In this document: positions 37,501 through 47,124 of the stretch, one piece after another | Position numbering within the stretch: the stretch's first letter is position 1 | Layout: every line of letters begins with the position of its first letter | Origin: Haplomitrium mnioides | Taxonomy: Eukaryota; Marchantiophyta; Haplomitriopsida; Calobryales | Reading direction: 5' to 3' | Assembly (NCBI GenBank): GCA_049999725.1 | Contig: JBNGIS010037902.1 | Coordinates: 43,962 to 102,429 of the forward strand | Length of the DNA stretch: 58,468 bases | The notes under the pieces: generated by a model | What the model was told of the DNA's origin: nothing | The model's database searches: none | What the model saw: the letters and a program-made list of their open reading frames with translations, nothing else | Made by a program: the position numbers and the translations under genes

Positions 37501-37912
37501 AAAGTGTTTGGATGTGGTACTAATCATCATTGAAGTAGCTCACTTAAAGTCGTTGACCCAATAGTTCTTGGCAAAATTCTAAGACAATTAATTCCCGAGA
37601 CAAATTTGGAGACTTTTCAATGGTTTAGAGTGTTTCAAAGAGCCAAATAGAGAAACTACCAAACAATGAATATTTCCATTTACATGAAAAATATCCAATG
37701 AAGAGTTGTACAACAAATATTTTTAACAAGTTGTAATTGTTAGATAAAAGTCTTGCAAATGTACTAGCATTTCTACAAGCCTTTAAAAATAGCCTTCATG
37801 ATGAAAACATTAGAGTCAAAAGAAAGGTGGATTGATGGTTCTTGTGATTGTTAGATAAAAGAAAAATTACTTTATAGGGTTAATTTATAACTTCTCAGAA
37901 AAAGTGACTCTT

Positions 37913-38070
37913 GGCTTATTTAATAACTTCTCGAAAAAAGTGACTCTTTGACTACATTTCAAAAATAAGTAGAGGAATCTCTTCCAAATTTGGCTTATTT
38001 AATAACTTATGGGAAAAAGTAAGTCTTTGATGACATTTCAAAAATAAGTAGAGGAATATCTTCCAAATTT
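37913..38070. repeat. 79-bp direct tandem duplication
   Basis: GGCTTATTTAATAACTT...CTTCCAAATTT occurs at 37913-37991 and again at 37992-38070 with few changes. A shorter related piece (AAAAAGTGACTCTTGG) precedes it. Confidence 0.92.
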
Positions 38071-38384
38071 ATAGTTGAGTTATTTTCATTTACCTACTCT
38101 CAATGTAAAAACAAGCTTATTTGTTGATAGTTTGATCATACTGGTGTTGTTTTTCTACATTAGATGACCACTTTTATGAACCAAATGATCACCTATTCTT
38201 GAGAGTGTTCCTATTGTCATTTTTTCACAACAAGAAACTTAAGTAGCAAAAGGTTTTCTTAAAACTATCTTTTAGTCAAAGGTTTTACTCCACAATCTCA
38301 AGCTTAAAAGTGAATGTTTTGAACAAGATCTTGATCAATTTATGTGACGTGGGAATGTGTTTGATGTTCTTTAATTACCATTTA

Positions 38385-38560
38385 AAAGCAGTACAAAAGA
38401 GAACAAGCATCAACATTTTAGGAGCTACTTGAATATATCAATCAACAAAGGGAGAATCCAAAAAATATTGGAAACAAGTTGAAATGTTTTATGGTTGAAC
38501 ACACACATGACCAAATCAATCAAATATTTAGCATTTTTTTTAGGAAATTAGTTTGCAATA
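38385..38560 (+). pseudogene. DUF7869-like gene fragment (plus strand)
   Basis: One frame reads STKENKHQHFRSYLNISINKG. After a frameshift it continues as KCFMVEHTHDQINQIFSIFF. This matches the conserved core of a plant multicopy family (pattern 'QLDN..ENKN' then 'VGFLMVGHTHDQIDQMFS', which I associate with DUF7869). The first Gly of the GHTHD motif is Glu here. Function of the family is not established to my knowledge. Only a short core is recognisable. Confidence 0.6.
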
Positions 38561-40236
38561 GATTTTTTGGTCTAAATTCATTAAACGACATGATTGTGCA
38601 ATTTTTCCACATCTAAGTTAAAGATAAAATTTATAATTGACTATAGCTTTTTAGAAGTTTGTTAATGATTCTTGTACTCAAGTTCCAAAAGCCTTTAATG
38701 ATGCAACATTTCAAGGAAATTTAAAAATCAAACCAAAACCAAACTCAATGAAAACTAAGAAGTCTATTAAATAGTCAAGATATAGACATTATCTTCCAAA
38801 AATAACTACTAATAGTGGCATATACAAAAAACCTATGTTATTCTTAAAAGTATCCAATCACATATAGTATACGCTCTTGTTAGATTCACACATCACATAA
38901 TGCAAACTTGCACAAAATATGTACCATACTTGATCCATAATATGAGAGCTTAATTTTCATGCCGTCTAGAGCCAATGTGTTACAATACTTATTTAGCTTC
39001 AAATATGCTAACATGTTTTTCATTTAGTTGAACCTCTTCAATAAGTGACCAAAATTCCCAACCTTTCTAACCGTATGTAGTGACACTAGAACTACTAGAG
39101 CACCAATGGAGAAGGTGACCCACTAGTGAGACCCAATAATGTTTATAAACTGCTCCCATCCAACCTATATAAATTTGTCTCAACAAGTTGTTTCTTGAAT
39201 AAAAATTCTCATGTACTTTATAAAATGTACAATATAAACCTCATTATAAGTTGAATTATGTTATAAATAATACATTAGAGAAATATTTATTTCAAAAAAG
39301 GAATCATAAAAGGCTTTAGTATGTGGCATTGGTTTCTTAGTAGTCAACTTCACAGATTCATCAAGATTTTGTGAAAAGAAAATCAAAGTACATCAATTTC
39401 TAATTTGGATTGGCAATTTTCTTTTATGGATTTTACTTTCTATCAAAAGTATTATCTAGGAACGCATTCTTAGCATTATAAGCAAACCAATAAACATATA
39501 CTTGTTTTGGGTTTGGAGGTTATTCCTTATCAAGTAACAAAACTTTGAGAGCTCTTGCAATTCAAAAAAGTCTACATTTTGGGTCAAGTAATGCAACAAC
39601 ACAAATAAAAAATTTGGGTTTCACATCGTATAGGTTGTTGAATTTGTGGCTATATCTTGTTTGATATGAAATAGTTACTTCAAATGGCTTAGATTTTGCA
39701 TTTAAGATTGCTAGACATGGACAAAATATATGTTGAAGTGATGCCTCTCACTATAACTAGTGAACATTAACTTGATAAGCTACATCAACATTTTGAGAAT
39801 TCTTCATTACAAGAGTTTGTAGATTATGAAGCTACAAATGTGAAATTTTCTTCAATTCCTCTTTACTTTCTTTCAATGATGTATGTTTCAATCTTATCTT
39901 GGGCAAGAAAAAGCTCATTTCACAATTAAGTGTCAAAATCTTTAGAGAACTTATAGCAAGTCTCACTTATGTTTTCTTTAATTGCAAAGACTTTTCTGTT
40001 AGCATCAACTTTTCTTGCTTGAGATTCCTTGATTTCATAACAAGTCTTCAAAGTGAAAAACATTGTACTTAGAATTTTTGTGTTTACTTCAAGTAAACAC
40101 TTGAGATGACGGATACCACTCGGAGGTAGCCATGACTAATCTATTCAAATTTTTTACTTCACATCTTTGCATCTCAATCACTCAACTTAATATTCTGAAT
40201 CAATTAGTGACGTTGTTGTAGAAACAATTTAAAATC
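38561..40236. other. AT-rich region without recognised genes
   Basis: No domain or repeat of note; probably decayed sequence between two DUF7869-like fragments. Confidence 0.45.
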
Positions 40237-40700
40237 TTAAATCTCAAGTAGAAGAGTGTCTTGTAGTTTTGGATAATAATACAAACATACCATCTTGCTA
40301 ATACTCATTATTCTAAAAGCCTTAACACCTTTCAAACATTTCCATAATATGTTGAATATTTGATCAATTTGATCATGCGTATAACCAATCATAATAAAAC
40401 CCACTTTGGTTTTTTGACAGACATTATTGGCAATTAAAAGATTAAAATATCCAAACAAAATGAAATTCTTATTCTCTCGTATGGATTTGTCAAGTTGAAT
40501 ATACAAATAGCAAGGTAACAACCTTTGAACATATATAGTGTCTTGTTGATCACTTTAACAATCAAATTGAAGTCGCTACTCAAGTTTTTTAAGGTTACAA
40601 AGACCATTGAACAAAGAGTATGATTGAAAATTAAGACACCAACAACATTCACACCCACTAAACAATCTTCATCAATATTATTAGATGGTAAATGATAGTG
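40237..40700 (-). pseudogene. DUF7869-like pseudogene (minus strand)
   Basis: Two overlapping minus-strand frames join into one conserved core. The upstream frame (40658-40434) reads GVNVVGVLIFNHTLCS, then LSSDFNLIVKVINKTL. The downstream frame (40521-40237) reads LYIQLDKSIRENKNFILFGY, then KVGFIMIGYTHDQIDQIF. The second part fits 'QLDN..RENKN' and 'VGFLMVGHTHDQIDQ' of the same family as the plus-strand fragment. The key Asn is Lys (QLDK) and the GHTHD His is Tyr. A frameshift and altered motif residues mark it as non-functional. Confidence 0.68.
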
Positions 40701-40862
40701 TGGTGTTGTATTTTCTTTTGTTTCATACTATCAAAATGATGTCAAAGTAATTTTGACAATTGGCAAAACATTTTCTTCGATGGTTTGCAATTTTTGTTTT
40801 TTTTTTTTTTTTTGGTCACGATGGAGAAACAATTTGCAGGTGTATTTGACACCACCACAAAG

Positions 40863-40864
<2 letters not shown>

Positions 40865-40899
<35 letters not shown>
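40865..40899. repeat. (AT)n microsatellite
   Basis: About 17 uninterrupted AT dinucleotides. A T-run of about 18 bases lies nearby at 40797-40814. Confidence 0.97.
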
Positions 40900-40900
<1 letters not shown>

Positions 40901-41129
40901 TTCTATGAGAAAGTTATTGTAGTTGAGAATTTTAAAAGAGGTTGGGAGGAGTGTCTAGTACACAAAAGGTTGCAAAGCCTAACAAAACGTTTTAAGTAAA
41001 GAGAGTATATAACAAAAATGAATCCCTTTGCACTTAGAGTCTTAAACGAGACATTGGTTAGAAACATAAACACTTGCTCTATAATTGCAAGAGAATACTA
41101 GAGAAAATTAATCATGTACATTCACATAC

Positions 41130-41605
41130 TCCCAAGTGCATACAGTTCAAGAACAATAACAAACCATAAGAGTGCTTTGACTTGAAGTGTGTAAGGAATC
41201 CAAACAACAACAACAAACTTTATATGCTGATAGGGTCACAAACAACATGAACGACTCATCATCTCTATTTGACTTTAAACATGTATAAAACTCAAACCAA
41301 CAACAAAAAACTCTATCTGTGCATTGAATCACAAATACCAACAACGATTCCTTGACTAGCTAAGACTCTTTGTGCATTTTGGTTTTCAACCAACAATAAC
41401 AAACCTTGATTATGCATAGGGTAAAAAACAAAAACAAGAATTCCTAAGCTCATTTTGACTCGAGATGTGTATAAGATTCCAACCAACAATAACAAACTCT
41501 GCGCATGTAGGAGCACAAATAGAAACAACAATTACATTTTTTGCTTTGACTCTATGCACGCATAGGATTCAAACCAACGGCAATAAACCATATGTGTTGG
41601 TTGGT
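41130..41605. repeat. Degenerate ~95-bp tandem repeat, about five units
   Basis: A block like TTCAAACCAACAATAACAAA recurs near 41188, 41294, 41387, 41477 and 41571. TTTGACT..ATG(T/C)..ATA precedes it and a CACAAA(T/C)A.CAACAA block follows it. Spacing is 90-106 bp. Open frames here are by-products. Confidence 0.75.
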
Positions 41606-42274
41606 TTAATTTTTTGGTCACAATCCATATTTTTGATTCAATTTTTCACTCACCATTATAAGCAGGCCTGAAGTTTGTCAAGTGATTTGTAAGCAAAGCT
41701 TTACCTTCAAATTCCTGCGTCCAAAGAGCTCTTCATCAAAAAAATCATCTAAGAGTCCGGATTTGGTAGAGAAGCATTTTCTCAAAAATACTTTTGGACA
41801 CTTGTTGCTCTGAAATTGCAAGCCAGCTGCAATTTTACAGAAATGTTCAACAAGCAACATATACTGCTTTGGTTTTCATAAAGCACCACTGGTTTGCATG
41901 GAGATGATGTGACTTCAGCATTGGTGTCCAATTTATATGTTTCCTCATCAAGAATACGAGCTCTATTAATTCTTGCGTGTCCAGTATGAAATTCCAATTT
42001 GGTTGATTGCAATTGTTCTTTATAGCAGAGTGGAGGATCGAGAATACAGTTGAAGAGCATTGCAGTTCTTGTGGCCAACTAGTGTATAGATTTGGGTGGT
42101 GGCCATATCTTTGAGCAAGATAGTATAAGTTTTCAAAGACTTCCCTAGTAAGTATACGATAGGTTATACATCTTGATCATTCATTCTTTGCACATTGGTA
42201 GAGGGATCTGAAGAGTTTGGGGAACCCACACGAGCAAGTAGATTGTGCAGACTAAGTGATTTTCAGCCAAAGAG
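41606..42274. other. No recognised gene
   Basis: There is one minus-strand open frame of 98 codons (42078-41782) without any domain I recognise. It lies just outside the inverted repeat and could be element or host sequence. Confidence 0.35.
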
Positions 42275-43065
42275 CATGGTAAGACCCAATCCCTTGTTGA
42301 GCCCCATCAAACTCGTAGATGAAATCATCTAGATCAAGAGTTTCTACTGTACCAAAGAATCTCCTCGGCCCTTTTGTAGCCTCGTACATCCTATCCATAT
42401 CCCAAAACAACACGAAATGTACCTGATAGCTAAAATGAGTTTCCTCCTCTTTGTTTGATGAATGTTCACTTACCAACTGCTGAGTCGCTCTTATTGCAGA
42501 CCGAAATTGGATGCCACTACGAGTGACACCATATTGCAAAATTCCACTCCCTATCTCCATGTTGACCTCCGCTCTGTTGAACTCACTCATAGGTCACATA
42601 TCGTGCTATTACCACTCAATCACCTGCCTACAAGTCCGTTGAAATACGCAAATCATCAAAGTGTACCTTGTCTAGAGGAGGAAGAAGGGTTACTTGTGTT
42701 GATTTGCGCATTTCAGCCAACTTGTGGGCAAATGGTTGAGTGGCAAAAGCAAAGTCTGTGAGCTATAAGTAAGTTTAGTTGAGCGGAGGTCAAAACAAAG
42801 CCCGAGAGTGTACGACTGCAATATGCCATCACTCATAGTGACATTCAATTTTGGCCTGCAGTAGAAGCGACTAGGAAGTTGGTAAGTGACCATACATGAA
42901 ACGAAGAGGAGGAAATGTTTTCTAGCACTTAGATACATTCTAAGTTGCTTTGGGATATGGATGAGATGCATGAGGCCACAAAAGGGCTGAGAAGATTCTC
43001 TTGTGAAGTAGGCACCATTGATCTAGATGATTTCATCTAGAAGTTTGATACTTGGTGTGATCTGC
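42275..43065. repeat. Large inverted repeat of gag 5' regions, head to head
   Basis: The left arm (about 42275-42655) is the reverse complement, with roughly a quarter of bases changed, of the right arm (about 42690-43065). Translated outward, both arms encode the same gag start. The minus-strand arm has GILQYGVTRSGIQFRSAI then MDRMYEATKGPRRFFG and LDLDDFIYEFD. The plus-strand arm has LQYAITHSDIQFWPAV then MDEMHEATKGLRRF and IDLDDFI. The spacer is about 35 bp. Transcribed, it could form a long hairpin. Confidence 0.85.
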
Positions 43066-43763
43066 AAACACTTTAGAATTTTTCTCTCTTTACATCTTTC
43101 ATGACATGGAAAGGTTTGTTTTAGCACTTGGAAAGGATGTACTTGGATGATTACCATGAATTTTGGCATGCTCATTTGACTAAGATTGAGGAGTGGATAC
43201 AGTATTAGTCACATAATTATGTCTCCATCACCAATGGTAGAAAGGCAAGTACCCATTACCCAACAACCGAGACAACATACTCTAGTGGCACTAGCCACTG
43301 CATTGGTGCTTCAAGGGCATTAGGAGTTTTTAGTACACTTATTACAGTCACTACAATAGGGAGTGGAGGGATTCCATTGTTTAATCTTATGATTGAGTTT
43401 TTTGAGCTTTTGAGACTAAATTACCAAGGTGTGAGGAAGTATAAGCTAAAGAGTCTTTAGAAGTTCTAGCGCAAGGCTTAGGAGAGCTTGAAGGAAGCCT
43501 ATACAAGGATGAGAAAGCTCATCAACGTTACGAAAGGAGTGACAGAGGCTCACGCTGTCCAATTCTGGCATTCCATCCTTGATATGGATTTGAGAAGGAG
43601 AGTGAGAGATGCCACCCTTCTCACGGATTTTGATCCCACTCTAACTATTGTTTTTGCATTGTTAGAGCATATTAAGCTAAATCTAGTAATTGAGAGAGCA
43701 GTCACTACTGGTTTTGAGAAGGATGTCTCGAAATCTGCATCTCCAACCACATCTACATCATAG
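42690..43763 (+). pseudogene. Gag of the methyltransferase-type Ty3 element
   Basis: The N-terminus reads LICAFQPTCGQMVEWQKQSL and passes through the right arm of the inverted repeat. Then come FDTWCDLQTL and a damaged stretch with IPLFNLMIEFFELLRLNYQG. The open frame 43488-43763 has EAYTRMRKLINVTKGVTEA, FWHSILDMDLRRRVRDATLL and LEHIKLNLVIERAVTTGF, a gag-like helical capsid pattern. Stops (for example TAG near 43460) break the frame. The zinc knuckles follow. Confidence 0.72.
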
Positions 43764-43835
43764 TTTGCCTCACAGAAGGGCCAGAAGGCTGGAGGATAGT
43801 CAACTTTTCCATCTTATGCAAGTCAATAGCCAAGT

Positions 43836-43978
43836 TGTTGGACGTGTGGTGGAGATCATTTGCAGAAGCTATGTCTAGAGCCAAAGAAGCCACAAGCAGC
43901 CCGTTTTGGAGATGTAAGTGCAGCTAGCCAAACCAATGTGACCATTGTGAGGTCATGGGTCAAACCAAGGATAAGTGT
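43836..43978 (+). pseudogene. Two gag zinc knuckles, the second damaged
   Basis: Knuckle 1 at 43836-43874 is CWTCGGDHLQKLC, with CX2CX3HX4C spacing intact, followed by LEPKKPQAA. Knuckle 2 at 43937-43978 is CDHCEVMGQTKDKC, where Gln replaces the His of CX2CX4HX4C. The codon CAA would be His with one change. They are in different frames, so an indel separates them. Paired knuckles serve nucleic-acid binding in gag. Confidence 0.75.
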
Positions 43979-44079
43979 TTTTTGCTTTATCTAGAGCTTT
44001 AGCGAGGAGAAGCTTACACAGGTGAGCAAGGCAAAGGCGATCAAAGTGGTCGTAATCGAGGAGCATCACCAGTTAGGTG

Positions 44080-44690
44080 AGCTATGGTGGATGCTCCAAC
44101 GGCAACTATAGGTCCAAAGGATGCTAGGATTGCATAGTTGGAGCAGCAGTTAGCTGTCATGACTACAACACAAGCAAAGCCCAACTCTAGAGGTGAAGCA
44201 TTCACTTTATATGCAGCTAATGGAGGATTATTTGCTATGGGATTTATGTGTGGGACAACCCTCATTGATGCATCTACGGCAATGACGAGAGGAGCATGCA
44301 AGGTTATTGATCCTATGAGAACAGTGGTAGAGCCGAATCCCTTGAGAGGGGATGCTCACCGACAAGTAAAGCTTCCACAGTCATTTGAGTTGATCCCATG
44401 AGGCTCACTATTGATTTTCGAGACAAGCTAGTGTTCTATTGGAATGGATGGCAATCTTGAAAGTCATAAATGACCAGGTTGTCTGTCAAATTTAGTGGAC
44501 CAGTTGGGGGTCCACTATCACAGCCTATGGCATTATCAACATTTTGTGAGGTGATCACCAACTATTCCGACTTGTTAGAAGGGAATGCACATACGGCCAA
44601 CACTACTTCCGTAAATGAAGTGTCTTCAGAGGTTACTAGGCCAACATCGTTGTGAGGTGAGGTGATTCCTACTAGTGCAAGTAAGGAGAG
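44080..44690 (+). pseudogene. Unassigned coding remnant between gag and methyltransferase
   Basis: The open frame 44138-44401 (87 codons) ends QVKLPQSFELIP. After a stop and frame change it continues RLTIDFRDKLVFYWNGWQS and then, at 44470-44655, FSGPVGGPLSQPMALSTFCE. The steady register between short frames suggests one former coding region. I do not recognise an enzyme in it, and no D-S/T-G protease motif was seen. Confidence 0.5.
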
Positions 44691-44750
44691 GTTGTGGTAG
44701 TTACAAGCGTCCACATTGGTTGAGGATACCTATAGGATGCATTTGTGCCA

Positions 44751-45160
44751 TATCCTATATTGGACTATTCTGTCACATCTAGACCTATGAATCTTTCACC
44801 ACTAGATGCTATGTCAATTTCATGGCAATATCTTGCTGATGGTATGTGTTTTTTGAAGTTGTTAAGAGGCATCAATTCAAAGTTAGTTTTTGTGCTCCAA
44901 GTAGTGATTTTATTTTGGTGATATTTGTAAGTGTAGAAATGTGAGATCGTTCTTCAAATCTCCTTGAGGCACCTGGCATTGATGGTTGAGCAATATCCAC
45001 CTTTGCTTTCAATTATTGTTGTGCAAGATTATTTACATGCATTGTGAGTAGACATCTTATTGTTGGGTATGGATCACTTAGCTCAAGTGAGGCCGATTGA
45101 TTTACTGGTGAGTCATATTGCAGTTTATGTACTTCAAGTAAGAGGCTCTAGTTTTTGTTC
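44751..45160 (+). pseudogene. Decayed cytosine-5 DNA methyltransferase, N-terminal part (motifs I-IV)
   Basis: The frame at 44751 reads LSPLDAMSISWQYLADGMCF and then LKLLRGINSKL at about 44844-44885. That corresponds to motif I, the SAM-binding 'LELFGGI.SGL'. Stops at 44919, 44928, 44934 and 45045 follow. Between them are SLRHLALMVEQYPPLL and VDILLLGMDHLAQVRPIDLL, the spacing found before the catalytic loop. The catalytic 'GWPCQG' site (motif IV) appears as IAVYVLQV at 45116-45139, so the Cys is lost. The middle of the enzyme is then replaced by a GA repeat and gap. It cannot be active. Confidence 0.62.
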
Positions 45161-45175
45161 TTGGTGCAACATGAG

Positions 45176-45178
<3 letters not shown>

Positions 45179-45227
<49 letters not shown>

Positions 45228-45237
45228 NNNNNNNNNN

Positions 45238-45284
<47 letters not shown>
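45179..45284. repeat. (GA)n microsatellite with a 10-N assembly gap
   Basis: GA repeats fill 45179-45227 and 45238-45284, with ten N at 45228-45237. The gap length is a placeholder. Sequence could be missing here, including the central part of the methyltransferase. Confidence 0.98.
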
Positions 45285-45286
<2 letters not shown>

Positions 45287-45410
45287 ATAGGGTTTTCCAC
45301 TAGTACCCTTGTTGTTGCATCTGTCGTTGAGATTGCGCGACACTATGTGCCAAAACAAGCCATAGATTGGTATAGTCTTACTTGGATTGTGAGGTTCAAG
45401 GGGGAAGAGA
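45281..45410 (+). pseudogene. Methyltransferase C-terminal part (motif IX/X region)
   Basis: Right after the GA repeat the frame reads ERVIGFSTSTLVVASVVEIA, then PKQAIDWYSLTWIVRF at 45350-45394. I align this with the end of C5-methyltransferases ('R.MGFP..T' followed by motif X 'GQAMDL..LTWI'). Motif X packs against the SAM site in active enzymes. The short length and the preceding microsatellite make the call depend on the flanking context. Confidence 0.5.
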
Positions 45411-46280
45411 CTTGGATTTTGCAAGTCTATACTGATGGGAAGCCACACAATAGGTATAAGTTGGTGATGGTGGAGCATTTTTCCAAGTGGATTGAGTTGG
45501 TAGCTTTATTAGAAAAGACCAGCGGAGGAGTGGCGATCACTTTCTTGGATCAAGCTCTAAGCCATTTTGAAGCATCTGTCGAAGTGTTGACAAATCAGGG
45601 TATGGAACTTCAAGGTGAGTTTGAAGTTTTGTGTGAGCAAACTCTCATTTATCACCATACTACATCTAGAGATCATCTTAAAGGGAATAGGTTGGCTGAG
45701 CAAGTGGTTAAAAAGGTGAAGAGAGCATTGCACAAGTATGGCTTGCAAGCAGGTCACCATGGGGATCGGGATCTTCAGTTACAATGCTTGTTGTGGGGTA
45801 CAAGTTGAGTAAGCAAGCATCATTGGCATATTTTTCACCTTATTTTCTATTATATAGGAGAGAACAAAATTTACCCTCTTCTATTCAACGTGATGTCACC
45901 GTGGTTGTGGGTCAGGATGATCCGGATCTTTGGGTGCAGATTTGTTTAGAGAGAGCTCGCGTGTTTGCGAGTGTTTTGCCCATAGCATTTGACAACCTTG
46001 CTATTGCTTAGCATCGTGATACTTTGCGATATGCTACCATACGTGGAGGTGGATATTGCACTAGGATTGAGAGGTTTCATGTTGGTGATTATGCTTATTG
46101 GCAACAGATAGCACCCACAACGCGTGATGTTAGTGTTGGAGACCATACTTTGCAAGTGCGTGAGGCACTGCCTTCACGAGTTTTGCAGTTGGAGGGACGT
46201 GATGGCAAGTTTGTAACTGTGTACCTTGTCACCCTCCAAAAAACGATAGCACTATGGACTCGAGTGTGGCACAAGTTACT
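45411..46280 (+). pseudogene. Ty3-type integrase core and C-terminus
   Basis: The core reads YKLVMVEHFSKWIEL, then FLDQALSHFEASVEVLTNQG, in which the second catalytic Asp (LTDQG in relatives) is Asn at 45593-45595. EFEVLCEQTLIYHHTTSRDH and NRLAEQVVKKVKRALHKYG follow, keeping the catalytic Glu. After a frameshift near 45790 come SKQASLAYFSPYFLLYRREQ, DDPDLWVQICLERARVF and HRDTLRYATIRGGGY. The tail VGDYAYWQQIAPTTRDVSVG leads to LQVREALPSRVLQLEGRDGK. The N-terminal HHCC finger and first Asp are missing. Confidence 0.88.
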
Positions 46281-46418
46281 ACAGGTTTGAAGTGTTTGTT
46301 GTGTGGTTTTCCTAAAGGAGCAGCCATTATATTGATTTGTGACAAGTGTTATAGAGAATGGAATATGTCATATTTGACGTCTCTATTGGTTACTATTCTT
46401 GACGGACCAAAGCTTTGA
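46281..46418 (+). pseudogene. Degenerate PHD-like finger at the pol C-terminus
   Basis: In frame 0 the sequence reads TGLKCLLCGFPKGAAIILIC, then DKCYREWNMSYLTSLL and LDGPKL before TGA at 46416-46418. Spacing C-X2-C-X11-C-X2-C-X4-N-X2-Y matches the first six zinc ligands of a C4HC3 PHD finger, with the His replaced by Asn and the fifth Cys by Tyr. The last C-X2-C pair is missing. PHD fingers read histone tails. In a retroelement such a module could guide integration, as chromodomains do in chromoviruses; that role is inference. Confidence 0.6.
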
Positions 46419-46974
46419 CTTCACTATTCATAGAACAACTAGTTTCTATTGAGTTCTATGTTTGGTATTGATTAAAGGAGTGAACGATGGGGCTCCATTG
46501 CACTCGGCCTCCTAGTCTTTGTATGAGTATGTGTATATCGATTTTCTAAGAGATAGATGGCTAGCTAGTGTTAGCAGACTTGGCTACCAACCAAGGAGCC
46601 ACTGTCGCGTCTCATCCATGTATGCAAATAAGACTCAATTGTTTGTCATTATTTGTTGTATGTTTGTAGATGCCAATGAATGTATATAGACAATGTAGTT
46701 GTGTCAACCATGTGTGTGCACTACATATTTGAAATTTATTTATTTTTTCATAGGTTGTCAATTCTTTCACAATATGGTTTAAAATATTATCTCTCTACTA
46801 AAGGCACAAATAGTACTTTACCTCCATCATGTACAAATACTTGGCACAAATATAATTCTTTATTTCTCTATTTAAAAAATTTCCTCTAAAATATGCATCT
46901 TGAGATTTTGTAATTGGATTTTATTATTCACTATGGATAATATTAAAATTTGCATGTTCTTTCCTTATCCTCAC
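46419..46974. other. No recognised gene; 3' flank of the methyltransferase-type element
   Basis: There are short open frames only. No LTR or polypurine tract was identified after the PHD-like finger. Confidence 0.45.
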
Positions 46975-47124
46975 TCAGCCTAGTATAGAATAACTACTGA
47001 TAATCCGAAAGAATTCAACGGTTGAACGAGAAGTATTATACATAAACAAATTGAGCAACAAGTCCATCACACATTACAAGTAATGTATATTGAAAATAAA
47101 CTTCACGATTGCACACAAATCTCC
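46975..47124. repeat. Left copy of a sequence flanking the 101-bp satellite
   Basis: CTACTGATAATCCGAAAG..TTCAACGGTTGAACGAGAAGT matches CTACCGATAGTCCACAAGAGTTCAATGGTTGAATGAGAAGT at 55970 onward. The similarity continues in the same direction through AACAAGTCCATC.CACAT and AAATTTCCTT-like blocks to TTGTGC. The satellite begins within about 20 bp of its end. Confidence 0.75.

Larger units (their letters stand above)
32826..38350. other. AT-rich region without recognised genes
   Basis: Strongly AT-rich with stops throughout; the longest open frames are about 95 codons and show no domain. It contains a (TA)n microsatellite and a 79-bp tandem duplication, listed separately. Confidence 0.5.
42680..46418 (+). 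mobile_element. Decayed Ty3-type retroelement with DNA methyltransferase and PHD-like finger
   Basis: The order on the plus strand is gag, two zinc knuckles, an unassigned spacer, cytosine-5 methyltransferase (split by a GA microsatellite and gap), integrase and a PHD-like finger. Reverse transcriptase and RNase H, which I would expect between methyltransferase and integrase, are absent. So are the first catalytic part of integrase and both LTRs. Stops and frameshifts occur in all parts. DNMT-bearing Ty3 retrotransposons are known from charophyte algae and dinoflagellates; assignment to that kind of element is my inference from motifs. Confidence 0.68.

Noticed and set aside
41147-41531. Leu/Cys-rich minus-strand frames
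   Set aside because: Generated by the degenerate ~95-bp tandem repeat.
45155-45310. Glu-Arg repeat protein
   Set aside because: It is the translation of the (GA)n microsatellite and an N gap. Only the flanking methyltransferase/integrase frames carry information.
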